Below, piece after piece: positions 33,578 to 41,575 of a stretch of DNA of 48,877 nt. This DNA comes from Lachnospiraceae bacterium. Lineage in GTDB: Bacteria; Bacillota; Clostridia; Lachnospirales; Lachnospiraceae. The translations under genes and the position numbers were made by a program. The DNA is taken from contig JAUNOA010000007.1 in assembly GCA_030531245.1 (NCBI GenBank), forward strand, positions 1-48,877, read 5' to 3'. The notes below the pieces were generated by a model. It had not been told where the DNA came from, did not search any database, and worked only from the letters and a program-made list of their open reading frames with translations. Within the stretch, counting starts at the first letter, position 1, and the number at the start of each line of letters is the position of its first letter.

Positions 33578-33648
33578 AGCGCGATACGGGAGTCGAACCC
33601 GCCTCTCAACCTTGGGAAGGTCGCATACTACCGATGTACTAATCGCGC
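33578..33648 (-). tRNA. tRNA-Gly(CCC)
   Basis: On the minus strand, acceptor arms GCGCGAT and ATCGCGC enclose a D arm (GTAC...GTAT with GGTA loop). The anticodon arm is CGACC-TTCCCAA-GGTTG, with anticodon CCC, and the T arm contains GGTTCGACTCC. The discriminator is U and CCA is not encoded. A -10-like TATACT lies upstream. It reads GGG glycine codons. Confidence 0.95.
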
Positions 33649-33734
33649 TTACAAAACAAGTATAACACAAAAAAGAAGAAAATGGCATGAAATCGAGGAG
33701 AATTATTTTTGATGAACTGACATCCGCATTCGGT

Positions 33735-33769
33735 ACGACGATGACTGTATTTACAGTAATGGCTGTCGT
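33735..33769 (+). repeat. Nested inverted repeat
   Basis: ACTGTA-TT-TACAGT (33744-33757) is nested inside ACGAC/GTCGT (33735-33739 and 33765-33769), followed by a short T-rich stretch. It may be a terminator or operator between the tRNA and perR. Confidence 0.5.
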
Positions 33770-33805
33770 GCGCTTTTGCTCCCGCGGTTATTCTTGCATT
33801 TGTGG

Positions 33806-33848
33806 TTGACAATAGCACAACTGAAAATTATAATAATGATAATCATTA
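33806..33848 (+). promoter_or_regulatory. Consensus promoter with PerR/Fur box for perR-rubrerythrin
   Basis: TTGACA (33806-33811), 17-base spacer, TATAAT (33829-33834): a perfect sigma-A promoter. A 7-1-7 palindrome TAATGAT-A-ATCATTA (33834-33848) begins on the -10 and covers the start, as expected for autorepression by the encoded PerR. Confidence 0.85.
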
Positions 33849-33874
33849 CTGATTTTAAGTGTCACGGAGGTAAG

Positions 33875-34264
33875 ATGGCAGAGCTGAAATACAGCCGCCA
33901 GAGGGCAGCATTGCTTGCGGAACTGCGCGCACGCAGAGATCATCCGACAGCAGATATGCTCTATCAGGCGGTAAGAATCAAATATCCCAAAATCAGTCTC
34001 GGAACAGTGTATCGCAATCTTGCATTACTCTGTGAAATAGGTGAAATCAAGAAAATCCCTTGCGTGGACGGAAGTGAAAGATATGATGGTTTTATCGAGC
34101 CGCATGATCATTTCGTGTGCAGTAAATGCGGAAGGGTATTTGATCTGGAGACAGACAGGAAGGATATCGATAAAAAAGTGAAAAACAAAGACATAGGATG
34201 CGTTGAAGATTATTCACTGATATACTATGGACTTTGTAAAGAATGTTATAAAAATAATAAATAA
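33875..34264 (+). CDS. perR: Fur-family regulator, probably PerR
   Basis: 129 residues. The ATG at 33875 follows ACGGAGG; the longer frame to 33776 runs through the promoter and is rejected. There is a winged helix (about 1-75, KISLGTVYRNLALLCEIGEI), then a metal-binding part with HDHFVCSKCG and a C-terminal CKEC giving the structural Zn Cys4 site. PerR is favoured over Fur because the operon continues with rubrerythrin. It represses peroxide-defence genes until oxidised. Confidence 0.9.
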   Translation: MAELKYSRQRAALLAELRARRDHPTADMLYQAVRIKYPKISLGTVYRNLALLCEIGEIKKIPCVDGSERYDGFIEPHDHFVCSKCGRVFDLETDRKDIDKKVKNKDIGCVEDYSLIYYGLCKECYKNNK

Positions 34265-34279
34265 GCGGAGGGTTTAACA

Positions 34280-34828
34280 ATGGCAAAATGGAAATGTCCG
34301 GTATGCGGTTATATTTATGAGGGAGATGCAGCACCTGAGAAGTGTCCGCAGTGCTCAGTTCCGGGAAGCAGATTCACAAAGGTTGAAGAAGAGCCGGCAG
34401 CAGCATGGGCAGCAGAGCATGTAATCGGTATCGGCAAGGATGTTGATCCGAGAGTTATCGAGGGACTTAAGGCAAACTTCAGCGGTGAGTGCACAGAGGT
34501 TGGTATGTATCTTGCAATGGCAAGAGCAGCTCATCGTGAGGGATATCCTGAGATCGGTCTTTACTGGGAGAAGGCAGCATGGGAAGAGGCTGAGCATGCA
34601 GCTAAGTTCTGCGAGATGCTTGGAGAACTCGTAAGCCCGTCAACAGCTGAGAACCTTAAGGTTCGTGTAGAGGCTGAGAACGGCGCAACAGCAGGCAAGA
34701 CAGAGCTCGCTAAGCTTGCTAAAGAACTCGGATACGACGCTATCCATGACACAGTTCACGAGATGGCTCGCGACGAAGCAAGACACGGAAAGGCATTTGC
34801 AGGACTGCTGAAGAGATACTTCGGTTAA
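34280..34828 (+). CDS. rbr: Reverse rubrerythrin
   Basis: 182 residues. An N-terminal rubredoxin domain (1-40, [11 protein letters not shown] and CPQCS) precedes the ferritin-like di-iron domain (about 55-180, with EEAEHA and DEARHG ligand motifs). This order is reversed relative to classical rubrerythrin and is common in clostridia, where these proteins reduce H2O2 and O2. GGAGGG lies upstream, 15 bases after perR; they form one PerR-controlled transcript. Confidence 0.95.
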   Translation: MAKWKCPVCGYIYEGDAAPEKCPQCSVPGSRFTKVEEEPAAAWAAEHVIGIGKDVDPRVIEGLKANFSGECTEVGMYLAMARAAHREGYPEIGLYWEKAAWEEAEHAAKFCEMLGELVSPSTAENLKVRVEAENGATAGKTELAKLAKELGYDAIHDTVHEMARDEARHGKAFAGLLKRYFG

Positions 34829-34859
34829 TCAGCACACGCGACCACCTAAGGTGGTTAAA

Positions 34860-34910
34860 CATAGAAAAGAACGGAATCAAGCTTGCTTGAAAATCCGTTC
34901 TTTTTCTATG
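34860..34910 (+). terminator. Bidirectional terminator after rubrerythrin
   Basis: A long near-perfect stem (CATAGAAAAGAACGGA with TCCGTTCTTTTTCTATG), an AAGC/GCTT inner hairpin, and flanking A and T tracts. Confidence 0.88.
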
Positions 34911-35145
34911 TTGATATAAAACTGCGCAACAGTTTTGTGCGTACCTGATTATTAATACATCACTTCACACGCATGCAACTGCCAACAGTCTTTTGCCGAC
35001 CGCCCACATGAAATAAAAAGCGTTCTCACAAAGCTCAATCGTGCTCGCTGAGAAGCTCCGAGGACCTTGCAAAAAGATCTGTCATCGCATATCCCGAGGA
35101 CGGATATCATAAGGAATACACTTAGTTTTGTCATAAAAGCTTAAG

Positions 35146-35193
35146 TTGTATATATGAAAGCATCATGTTAAAATGATATTCACCAAGGAGGTG
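35146..35193 (+). promoter_or_regulatory. Promoter and ribosome site of the toxin-antitoxin pair
   Basis: TTGTAT (35146-35151), 17-base spacer, TAAAAT (35169-35174), then AAGGAGGTG before ATG 35199. The 28 bases at 35166-35193 recur with one change on the minus strand at 38660-38687, ahead of the zeta-like gene. The 235 bases before this promoter show no gene. Confidence 0.7.
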
Positions 35194-35198
35194 ACGGT

Positions 35199-35402
35199 AT
35201 GCAAGTTGTAATTAATTGGGATAATACAGCCTGCGTTTGGATTGCAGAATGTGAAGAAATCGGACTGGTTTTAGAATCAGGATCTTATGATGCTTTGCTT
35301 GAACGTATAAAAAATGCCATTCCAGAATTATTAGAGCTTAACCATATTAAGGAAAAAACATTTATTATTAATACAAAACAACAGGAAATGGTGAGTGCTT
35401 AA
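35199..35402 (+). CDS. DUF1902/HicB-like antitoxin
   Basis: 67 residues. The pattern VVINWDNTACVWIAECEEIG followed by LVLESGSYDALLERI and PELLELN matches DUF1902 proteins, the small HicB-like antitoxins with a partial RNase-H-like fold. No DNA-binding domain is present. The stop codon shares its last base with the start of the hicA-like gene, so synthesis of the two is coupled. Confidence 0.82.
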   Translation: MQVVINWDNTACVWIAECEEIGLVLESGSYDALLERIKNAIPELLELNHIKEKTFIINTKQQEMVSA

Positions 35403-35596
35403 TGGCAGAGTATGAAAAGCGAGTCCGTGAAATTATGTTGAAAAACGGTTGCTGTTTTGTAAGGCATGGAAAAGGCGACCATGATATCTGGTATAGTCCC
35501 ATAACAAAAAGGCATGTTACAGTAGATGGAAAAATTAAATCTCGTCAAACCGCAAATGCAATAATGAAGCAGAGTGGAATCACACACCATTTTTAA
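35402..35596 (+). CDS. hicA: HicA-family mRNA interferase toxin
   Basis: 64 residues with the HicA double-stranded-RNA-binding-like fold: the conserved catalytic His in FVRHGKGDHDIW, then VTVDGKIKSRQTANAIMKQ. HicA cleaves mRNA independently of ribosomes and is neutralised by the upstream antitoxin. Length and motif are normal for an active toxin. Confidence 0.9.
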   Translation: MAEYEKRVREIMLKNGCCFVRHGKGDHDIWYSPITKRHVTVDGKIKSRQTANAIMKQSGITHHF

Positions 35597-35630
35597 ACCG
35601 GCGTTAATGCCGTGTTTCCAAAATAATTTC

Positions 35631-35696
35631 AGGCAGGGAAGACTCCCAATGTCATTCTTAACTAAATGACATTGGGGAATCTCTGCCTTTTTTTTT
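35631..35696 (+). terminator. Strong intrinsic terminator
   Basis: Outer stem AGGCAG/CTGCCT and inner stem CCCAATGTCATT / AATGACATTGGG, ending in an eight- to nine-T tract. Confidence 0.92.
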
Positions 35697-35769
35697 AGAA
35701 TATGTTATAATTGAAATGTATACTCCCAAATAACGATTCCGGTATTTTACCCGGGGAAAGGATTGCGTC

Positions 35770-36495
35770 ATGCTTTATTTCCTGCTCGCACCTGTAGCTA
35801 TATATCACTGGATACTGATAATAGCCGCTTTGATTCCGGCAATCATTTTATTTATAAAGGTATACCGGTCAGACAGGCTTGAAAAAGAGAGCCCGGCATT
35901 ACTGTGGTCTCTGGTAACCGGAGGCATACTTTCGACACTGCTTGCCATGGTTGAAGAGACCGTCGGACAATGGATACTCGACAGTATCCTGCCTGACGGA
36001 GGAGTTCTGTACGATGTGATCATGTATTTCGTGATCGTTGCCATCGCCGAAGAAACATCAAAATATATTTTTATGAGGCGCAGAACATGGAACAGTCCCG
36101 AATTCAACTGTACCTATGACGGAGTCGTATATGCGCTGTTTACATCTCTTGGGTTCGCTCTGTGGGAGAATATCAGCTATGTTCTGAATTTCGGATTCTC
36201 CACAGCCCTCGTCCGCGCAGTTACCGCAATCCCCGGACATGCAAGTTTCGGCGTATTCATGGGCGTATTCTACGGCCTTGCCAAAAAGTATGAAAAGCAC
36301 GGCGATGCCGCAAAAAGTAAACTCCTGTGTTTCCTTGGTATCGCTGCCGCTGCTCTCATGCACGGAACATATGATTTTCTGGCAACACAGAGTTCCGAAA
36401 AAGGATCTGTTTATTTTCTGATTTTCGTTGTCGCACTCTTCGCAGCGGCGTATTTCCTGGTAAACAAATTCTCAAAGAATGATGAATTCATATAA
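35770..36495 (+). CDS. prsW: PrsW-family intramembrane metalloprotease
   Basis: 241 residues and about seven to eight TM helices. Family motifs are present: EETSKYIFM (about 94-102), ENISYVLNFG, PGHASFGVFMGVFYG and MHGTYDF, supplying the Glu/His metal ligands. PrsW cleaves anti-sigma factors such as RsiW in Bacillus; no anti-sigma gene is adjacent here, so its substrate is elsewhere or different. Confidence 0.9.
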   Translation: MLYFLLAPVAIYHWILIIAALIPAIILFIKVYRSDRLEKESPALLWSLVTGGILSTLLAMVEETVGQWILDSILPDGGVLYDVIMYFVIVAIAEETSKYIFMRRRTWNSPEFNCTYDGVVYALFTSLGFALWENISYVLNFGFSTALVRAVTAIPGHASFGVFMGVFYGLAKKYEKHGDAAKSKLLCFLGIAAAALMHGTYDFLATQSSEKGSVYFLIFVVALFAAAYFLVNKFSKNDEFI

Positions 36496-36519
36496 TGATA
36501 TATAAATATCTGAAAAGAA

Positions 36520-37524
36520 TCAAAGCTCCTCAATGGCTCTGCAGATTGCCATGACATTCTCCGTGGGAGTATCCCTTGGTATCTCGCATCCCGGTGCTAT
36601 GCAGTTGTTGTTTACACTGCTGAGGGAGGCACATCTTCCGACCTCCTTCTTTATCAGTTCCGGAGTTCCTTCAAGTACAACTGTCACTGGATCAAAGTTT
36701 CCGCATATGCATATATTTCGCGGAATGATTTCTGCACCTTTTTCCATATCAACCATATAGTCAAAATCTATCATATCCGCGCCTGTCTGAGCCACCAGAT
36801 CCAGGACGGATGAGATATTTCCGCAAATATGGAGTTTGGCCTTTGCACCCTTTTTATGTATTGCGTCAATTATTCTCTTCTGATAAGGAAGTGCGAATTC
36901 ACTGTATAATGCAGGGCCGATCAGTGATGTGGCTGCATCTCCCACGCCTATAATATCCGCTCCCGCATCGATCTGTGCATTCGCAAACATTATCTCTTCT
37001 TCCGTGCATTTTTCCAGCAGCTCCTTTATGGCATCAGGCTCATCGAAGAAATCCATAAACAGTTCTTCCATAGGCATAATATCACAGCCCTCCGCAACAG
37101 CTCCTTCTATCCATCCCATAACAGGTACTTCGCCGCAGGCCTTTTCCTTCAGCAGCCCTACAGCCTGAATTCTGTCATAGGTCCTTCGTGACGAATGCGG
37201 ATCAAACAATTTAAGTCTGCTGATATCCGTGACATCCTTTATAACACGCTCCACCGCTTCCGGTGTAGTGTCTCCATGCATCCTGATTTTACAGCCGAAA
37301 CCCTCAGCCTCTCTCATGGAATCAGAGATCGCGCTGAGCACGTCTATGCCGAACTTTTCATGACAGTACAAAACCGCATCGGACAGCTTGCGATAATCTG
37401 ACAGAAATTCCCCATAGGAAATTCCTGCCTGCTTCGCTGCAAACATCATGACAATACTGAAATTAGGAATCCTGTCAACCGGTCTCCCCTCAAATCTGTT
37501 CATTACTCTTTCATAGCTGTTCAT
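36520..37524 (-). CDS. Uroporphyrinogen-decarboxylase-family protein (MtaA/CmuA-like methyltransferase)
   Basis: 334 residues of the UroD/MtaA TIM-barrel family. Zn-ligand motifs of the corrinoid-linked methyltransferases are visible (KLHICGN and NNNCIAPGCEIP), which favours methyl-group transfer over heme synthesis. No corrinoid protein or methyltransferase partner is adjacent, so the methyl donor is unknown. It ends just after the PrsW gene in convergent orientation. Confidence 0.85.
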   Translation of the reverse strand: MNSYERVMNRFEGRPVDRIPNFSIVMMFAAKQAGISYGEFLSDYRKLSDAVLYCHEKFGIDVLSAISDSMREAEGFGCKIRMHGDTTPEAVERVIKDVTDISRLKLFDPHSSRRTYDRIQAVGLLKEKACGEVPVMGWIEGAVAEGCDIMPMEELFMDFFDEPDAIKELLEKCTEEEIMFANAQIDAGADIIGVGDAATSLIGPALYSEFALPYQKRIIDAIHKKGAKAKLHICGNISSVLDLVAQTGADMIDFDYMVDMEKGAEIIPRNICICGNFDPVTVVLEGTPELIKKEVGRCASLSSVNNNCIAPGCEIPRDTPTENVMAICRAIEEL

Positions 37525-37556
37525 TACTTTATCCTAAACCCCCTATATATATTCTA

Positions 37557-37655
37557 TAGGCAGTGCCAGAAGATTTTCGCATTCTTTAATATATTCATCG
37601 GTCGGCACAAAGAGCCTGTTGCGGCTGATCTGATTGATTCCGGAAGTGTCCCTTA
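37557..37655 (-). other. Possible coding remnant downstream of the zeta-like gene
   Basis: On the minus strand, one frame after the zeta-like stop reads SGINQISRNRLFVPTDEYI, then ECENLLALPIEYI and a stop. It looks protein-like but has no start or recognised family. It may be a frameshifted tail or debris of another gene. Confidence 0.3.
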
Positions 37656-38624
37656 TCAGTAGCAGATACAGCTTTCATCTGCGTAATACTCACCTTCGGG
37701 ATTTTTTCTTTTGCATAGTTCATCAAACACCTTCCGCGGCTTGTCTCCGAAAGAAAAGACCACGGAACTGTGAATAATTCGTCCGGTGCGAAGCTCCCGG
37801 GCCAGGTTTCTGGCAATGCTCGCATTCAGTTCACATTCCATGAATTTCACCTTGACCGTATAACCCGCCTCTTCCATGGGCGTGATAAAAGTTCTGAACA
37901 GATCGTCCACATCGACGGCCACAACAGGGAAAATAATATTTTTGCCCTTGTTTTCCCCTTCCGTAAATGAAACAAGCGCACTTTGCTGGATCATTTCACT
38001 TTCCGCATGGACTGAGTTGGCAGCGCCTCCGAAACTTTCCTGGTATTCGGGGATCAGTTCCTTGATTACGTCACAGTCGAAAATGAAGGCCTTCATTTTC
38101 TCACTGTCCGGATCGGTCGCACGAGTGGATTTTCCCGATGCGGGAAGCCCCAGCACAAGCTCTGCCCAATAACCGGTCTCAATGTCTCCGTCGTAGACAT
38201 AAGAAGAACTGCCGGTCGTTTCGTCGGTGACAAGCCGTGCTGACCCGGTGGAAAGAAACTCCTCTTTTATCTTTTCACGCAATTCACGGCGCTCCGGTGT
38301 GTCAATCTCGGCGGTGATTCCGTAAAGCTCCGTATAGTAATCGGAAAGCCGGTCGATCTGAGCAATGGTACTGCTGTTCTGCATTTCTTCCACTGTCGGA
38401 TAATCGCCCGCCATGATCCTGTCGTACAGTTCGCGTGCCTCCTGAGTCTTTATGATCAGATTCTCCGGAGATGGCTTTTCGGTTATAGGCGTCACACCCA
38501 TCTCGGCCGCCAGCTTTTCGGCGTTTACGGTTTCCGGAGTACTGAAGTGTTTTATCGACAAGGTCAAAGTGACCAGTAAAGCAGCAATGATGCCAATCAA
38601 CAGATAGATTTTCTTCTTATTCAT
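37656..38624 (-). CDS. Membrane-anchored zeta-toxin-like kinase
   Basis: 322 residues. I chose ATG 38624 (AGGAGGA upstream); an in-frame ATG at 38654 adds ten residues. One TM helix (about 6-26), then about 130 residues of helical linker, then a zeta-toxin/P-loop kinase region from about 150 with Walker A LGLPASGKST (159-167), DCDVIKELIPEY, and an Arg-rich RELRTGRIIHSSVV segment. Zeta toxins phosphorylate UDP-GlcNAc. If the helix is a signal anchor, the kinase would face outward without ATP, so orientation matters. No epsilon antitoxin gene is evident. Confidence 0.72.
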   Translation of the reverse strand: MNKKKIYLLIGIIAALLVTLTLSIKHFSTPETVNAEKLAAEMGVTPITEKPSPENLIIKTQEARELYDRIMAGDYPTVEEMQNSSTIAQIDRLSDYYTELYGITAEIDTPERRELREKIKEEFLSTGSARLVTDETTGSSSYVYDGDIETGYWAELVLGLPASGKSTRATDPDSEKMKAFIFDCDVIKELIPEYQESFGGAANSVHAESEMIQQSALVSFTEGENKGKNIIFPVVAVDVDDLFRTFITPMEEAGYTVKVKFMECELNASIARNLARELRTGRIIHSSVVFSFGDKPRKVFDELCKRKNPEGEYYADESCICY

Positions 38625-38659
38625 AGTCTTCCTCCTAATCCATACCTTATGCATGATAG

Positions 38660-38687
38660 CACCTCATTGGTGAATATCATTTTAACA
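38660..38687 (-). repeat. Second copy of the toxin-antitoxin promoter/leader segment
   Basis: This 28-base minus-strand segment matches 35166-35193 at 27 positions, including the -10 TAAAAT and most of the ribosome site (AATGAGGTG instead of AAGGAGGTG). An ATG stands at the same distance in both. Confidence 0.85.
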
Positions 38688-38784
38688 CACTTTTTTTGCG
38701 TTGACTGTCATTATCATCTTTTTCGTCTTTATAAAGCTTTCAAAAGTCTATATAATGGATGCTCATCAACTGTCTGATTTTCAG

Positions 38785-39104
38785 TCAGCGGATGTATGGC
38801 TGGCTGATGCTGACGATTCTGTCTTCGACTGTGTGTACTCTGCTTTCGTACATGTATAACTGCTGTCTGTAGACCTTACAGATTGTCTGAAGAAGCTTTT
38901 CCTGTCTCGCGTTCGGTTCATATCCGTAATCCCTGAAGTTGTCGATATATCCTATGTCCCGGCGGATATACTGGAGCTGCTTCTTTATCGCTTTCCGTAT
39001 CTTCTTCACCGTGCGCTTTTTACACCTTGCAAGTGACAGATAATCTCTTCTACCAGTTCCCGGTCTGAGAATCCGAGCTGTCTGTTTTTGCTGAATTTAT
39101 ACAT
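38785..39104 (-). pseudogene. IS5/IS1182-type transposase fragments
   Basis: The frame at 38785-39009 encodes RKAIKKQLQYIRRDIGYID and ends DRIVSISQPYIR followed at once by a stop. This is an internal piece of IS1182/IS5-like DDE transposases, in which QPYIR is normally continued. A second short frame, 39006-39104, reads MYKFSKNRQLGFSDRELVEE and is out of frame with it. Both termini and catalytic residues are missing. A dead element marking past insertion in this accessory region. Confidence 0.65.
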
Positions 39105-39213
39105 TTCCGCTCCTGTGAGTGCACGATTTTTGAGGTCTTTTGCCGTTTTTTCTTGCACTTACATTATATCGCGAATGCGCGGAAACATCAGTATTTCAAG
39201 AAAAACTTAATGT

Positions 39214-39574
39214 GAAAATGTTATTGAGCAGACTTTATTTACAAACCGACAGTTGCCGTACTTTATTTTCTTCGGCTTTGTTTGCAGCGGAAGCATACGG
39301 AGTACCTGTTTCGGTATCATGGTTTGCCGCAGCTTTCATTATGAGCATCATCCTGTCAGTGGCAACACCTCCTATTCCCGGAGGAGCGCTGGCAAGCATC
39401 TCGGTGCTTTTCGCGCAGCTGGGTCTGCCGTCGGGCGGACTGGCAGTAGTGCTGGCACTCAATATCATCCTTGATTTCATCGAGACGCCTACGGATCTGT
39501 TCGGCGGGCATGCAATGCTGATTCTTACAGCGAAGAAACTTGGACTTATAGATGAAGAAACAATGAGGAAATGA
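39214..39574 (+). pseudogene. C-terminal fragment of a DAACS (SDF) cation symporter
   Basis: The open frame begins by 39140, but homology starts near FSSALFAAEAYGVPVSVSW. It contains the SDF-family block SVATPPIPGGALASISVLF and ILDFIETPTDLFGGHAMLIL, the transport-core end of dicarboxylate/amino-acid:cation symporters. About two thirds of the normal 400 residues are missing, so it cannot transport. Debris next to the transposase fragments. Confidence 0.75.
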
Positions 39575-39597
39575 TAAGCATACGATTCCGGAACAGC

Positions 39598-39626
39598 TTG
39601 ACCTCATATGCCTTAGATGCTATAAT
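39598..39626 (+). promoter_or_regulatory. Promoter of the T-box operon
   Basis: TTGACC (39598-39603), 17-base spacer, TATAAT (39621-39626). The start would be near 39633, just before the T-box leader. A second TATAAT is at 39641-39646. Confidence 0.78.
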
Positions 39627-39632
39627 CTAGTT

Positions 39633-39878
39633 TAATTTAATATAATCATGCGATGACCGAAGACAAGTAGGAACACTGAATACGCTCAGAGAGATGCCGG
39701 GTGGTGCAAGGCGGAAGGATAGGTGCAACGAATACACTTTGTGAGCATGGAGGATCCAACCGTAAATGGATAGAGAGTGATGGCTCTCGATAAGGCGGTT
39801 TTTGTGAGGAAACCGTGAAAAGAGGTGGTACCGCGATATATTCGCCCTCTGCATAACACAATATGCAGGGGGCTTTTT
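39633..39878 (+). promoter_or_regulatory. T-box riboswitch, probably tyrosine-specific
   Basis: The leader holds the AAGTAGG motif of the specifier loop (about 39665), the distal-loop region CCGGGTGGTGCAAGG (about 39697), and the T-box AGGTGGTACCGCG (39823-39835) that pairs with uncharged tRNA. The terminator GCCCTCTGCATA / TATGCAGGGGGC (39844-39873) with five T competes with the antiterminator. Lining up CGAA-N-A-CUUUGUGAGC with the B. subtilis glyQS layout from memory gives specifier UAC (39733-39735, Tyr), followed by the usual A. A one-base shift to ACA (Thr) is less likely. Uncharged tRNA turns the operon on. Confidence 0.9.
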
Positions 39879-39909
39879 CAATATAGCCGTACCTGCAGGA
39901 GGAGAGATA

Positions 39910-41553
39910 ATGCCTATAACAGAATTTCTGGAGAGAAACGCAAAAGTATATCCCAACGATGTAGCACTCGTTGAGATCAACCCGGCAAATGAGCCGGACA
40001 AGGACACGAAGTGGAGCGAGTTCAGTCTTATCGAATCATCGCATCAGTCGGGTAAATACCGTCGTGAGATGACATGGTCGGAGTTTGATCAGAAGGCCAA
40101 CAAGTTTGCCAACCTTTTGATGACACGTGAGATAAAACGAGGCGATAAGGTTGCAATACTTCTTATGAACTGCCTTGAGTGGCTGCCGATTTATTTCGGA
40201 ATTCTAAAGACCGGTGCAATCGCTGTTCCTATGAATTTCAGATATTCATCGGATGAGATTCATTATTGTCTGGATCTGGCAGATGTGAACATGCTGGTTT
40301 TCGGACCGGAATTTATAGATCGTATCAATGAGTGCCGGGACGATCTCAGATTTGTAAAGGATTTCTTCTTTGTGGGTGAGGAAAAAGAGACTCCGAAGTA
40401 TGCTCTTAATTACAATTACATAACACAGTTTTGCTCAAAGACCTGTCCTCCTGTCCTTATTCAGGATGATGATCTGGCAGCTATTTATTTTTCATCCGGT
40501 ACGACAGGATTTCCGAAAGCCATACTTCATAAACACAGGGGACTGGTGGCTTCATGTGAGCAGGAAGCGGCTCATCACGGACAGACCAAAGATGATGTAT
40601 TTCTCTGTATTCCGCCGCTGTATCATACAGGTGCCAAGATGCACTGGTTCGGTTCGCTTATTACCGGATCAAAGGCAGTGCTTCTTCGCGGGGTGACCCC
40701 GGAGTGGGTACTTCGCTGCGTATCAAAGGAGCAGTGCACGATAGTATGGCTTCTGGTTCCGTGGGCACAGGATATACTGGATGCCATAGACAGGGGAGAT
40801 GTTAACATCGAGGACTACAAGCTTGATCAGTGGAGACTTATGCATATCGGTGCACAGCCGGTTCCGCCGTCACTGATAGCACGCTGGAATAAGGTATTTC
40901 CTAATCATCAGTATGATACAAACTACGGACTTTCAGAAAGTCTCGGACCCGGATGTGTACATCTTGGTGTGGAAAACATTAACAAGGTCGGTGCAATCGG
41001 TAAAGCCGGTTACGGCTGGGAGGTTAAAATCGTCGATGATAAGTTCGAAGAGGTTCCGGTCGGTGAGGTAGGAGAGCTTGCAGTCAAAGGTCCCGGAGTC
41101 ATGATCAAGTATTACAAGAACCCTGATGCAACCGATGAGATAATGCGCGGTGAATGGCTGCTGACAGGTGATATGGCAAAGAAGGATGAGGACGGTTTCA
41201 TCTATCTGGTAGACCGTAAGAAAGATGTCATCATAAGCGGAGGCGAAAACCTGTATCCTGTACAGATTGAGGATTTCCTGCGTGCATACGATAAGATCAA
41301 GGATGTCGCAGTCATAGGACTTGCCGATGCAAGACTGGGAGAGAAAGCAGTAGCTATAATTGAAATCAAGCCCGGAATGACGGCAACAGAGTATGAAATC
41401 AATGAATTCTGTCTGGGCCTTCCGAGATATAAGAGACCTAAACAGATCATCTTTGCAGATGTTCCGCGTAATCCGACCGGAAAGATAGAAAAGCCGAAGC
41501 TCAGATCCATCTACGGCGGAACAAGACTTGTAGAGGCACAGAATAAAGCCTGA
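39910..41553 (+). CDS. AMP-forming acyl/aryl-CoA ligase
   Basis: 547 residues of the ANL superfamily. Motifs: YFSSGTTGFPKAI (P-loop-like), NYGLSESLGPG, GEWLLTGDMAKKDEDGFIYL, and the C-terminal Lys in NPTGKIEKPKL. It makes an acyl-CoA from a carboxylic acid, ATP and CoA. With IorAB and an aminotransferase downstream the likely substrate is an arylacetate (phenylacetate, 4-hydroxyphenylacetate or indoleacetate). First gene after the T-box, with GGAGGAG upstream. Confidence 0.88.
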   Translation: MPITEFLERNAKVYPNDVALVEINPANEPDKDTKWSEFSLIESSHQSGKYRREMTWSEFDQKANKFANLLMTREIKRGDKVAILLMNCLEWLPIYFGILKTGAIAVPMNFRYSSDEIHYCLDLADVNMLVFGPEFIDRINECRDDLRFVKDFFFVGEEKETPKYALNYNYITQFCSKTCPPVLIQDDDLAAIYFSSGTTGFPKAILHKHRGLVASCEQEAAHHGQTKDDVFLCIPPLYHTGAKMHWFGSLITGSKAVLLRGVTPEWVLRCVSKEQCTIVWLLVPWAQDILDAIDRGDVNIEDYKLDQWRLMHIGAQPVPPSLIARWNKVFPNHQYDTNYGLSESLGPGCVHLGVENINKVGAIGKAGYGWEVKIVDDKFEEVPVGEVGELAVKGPGVMIKYYKNPDATDEIMRGEWLLTGDMAKKDEDGFIYLVDRKKDVIISGGENLYPVQIEDFLRAYDKIKDVAVIGLADARLGEKAVAIIEIKPGMTATEYEINEFCLGLPRYKRPKQIIFADVPRNPTGKIEKPKLRSIYGGTRLVEAQNKA

Positions 41554-41575
41554 CCCTTAAAGAAGGAGAACAGTA

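Noticed and set aside
34952-35134. 60-codon minus-strand frame before the toxin-antitoxin pair
   Set aside because: No ribosome site, no recognisable motif; the region probably holds only the promoter.
39730-39740. Threonine specifier (ACA) in the T-box
   Set aside because: ACA would be followed by C, while specifiers are usually followed by a purine. UAC followed by A and the aromatic gene content fit better, but a covariance model should confirm.
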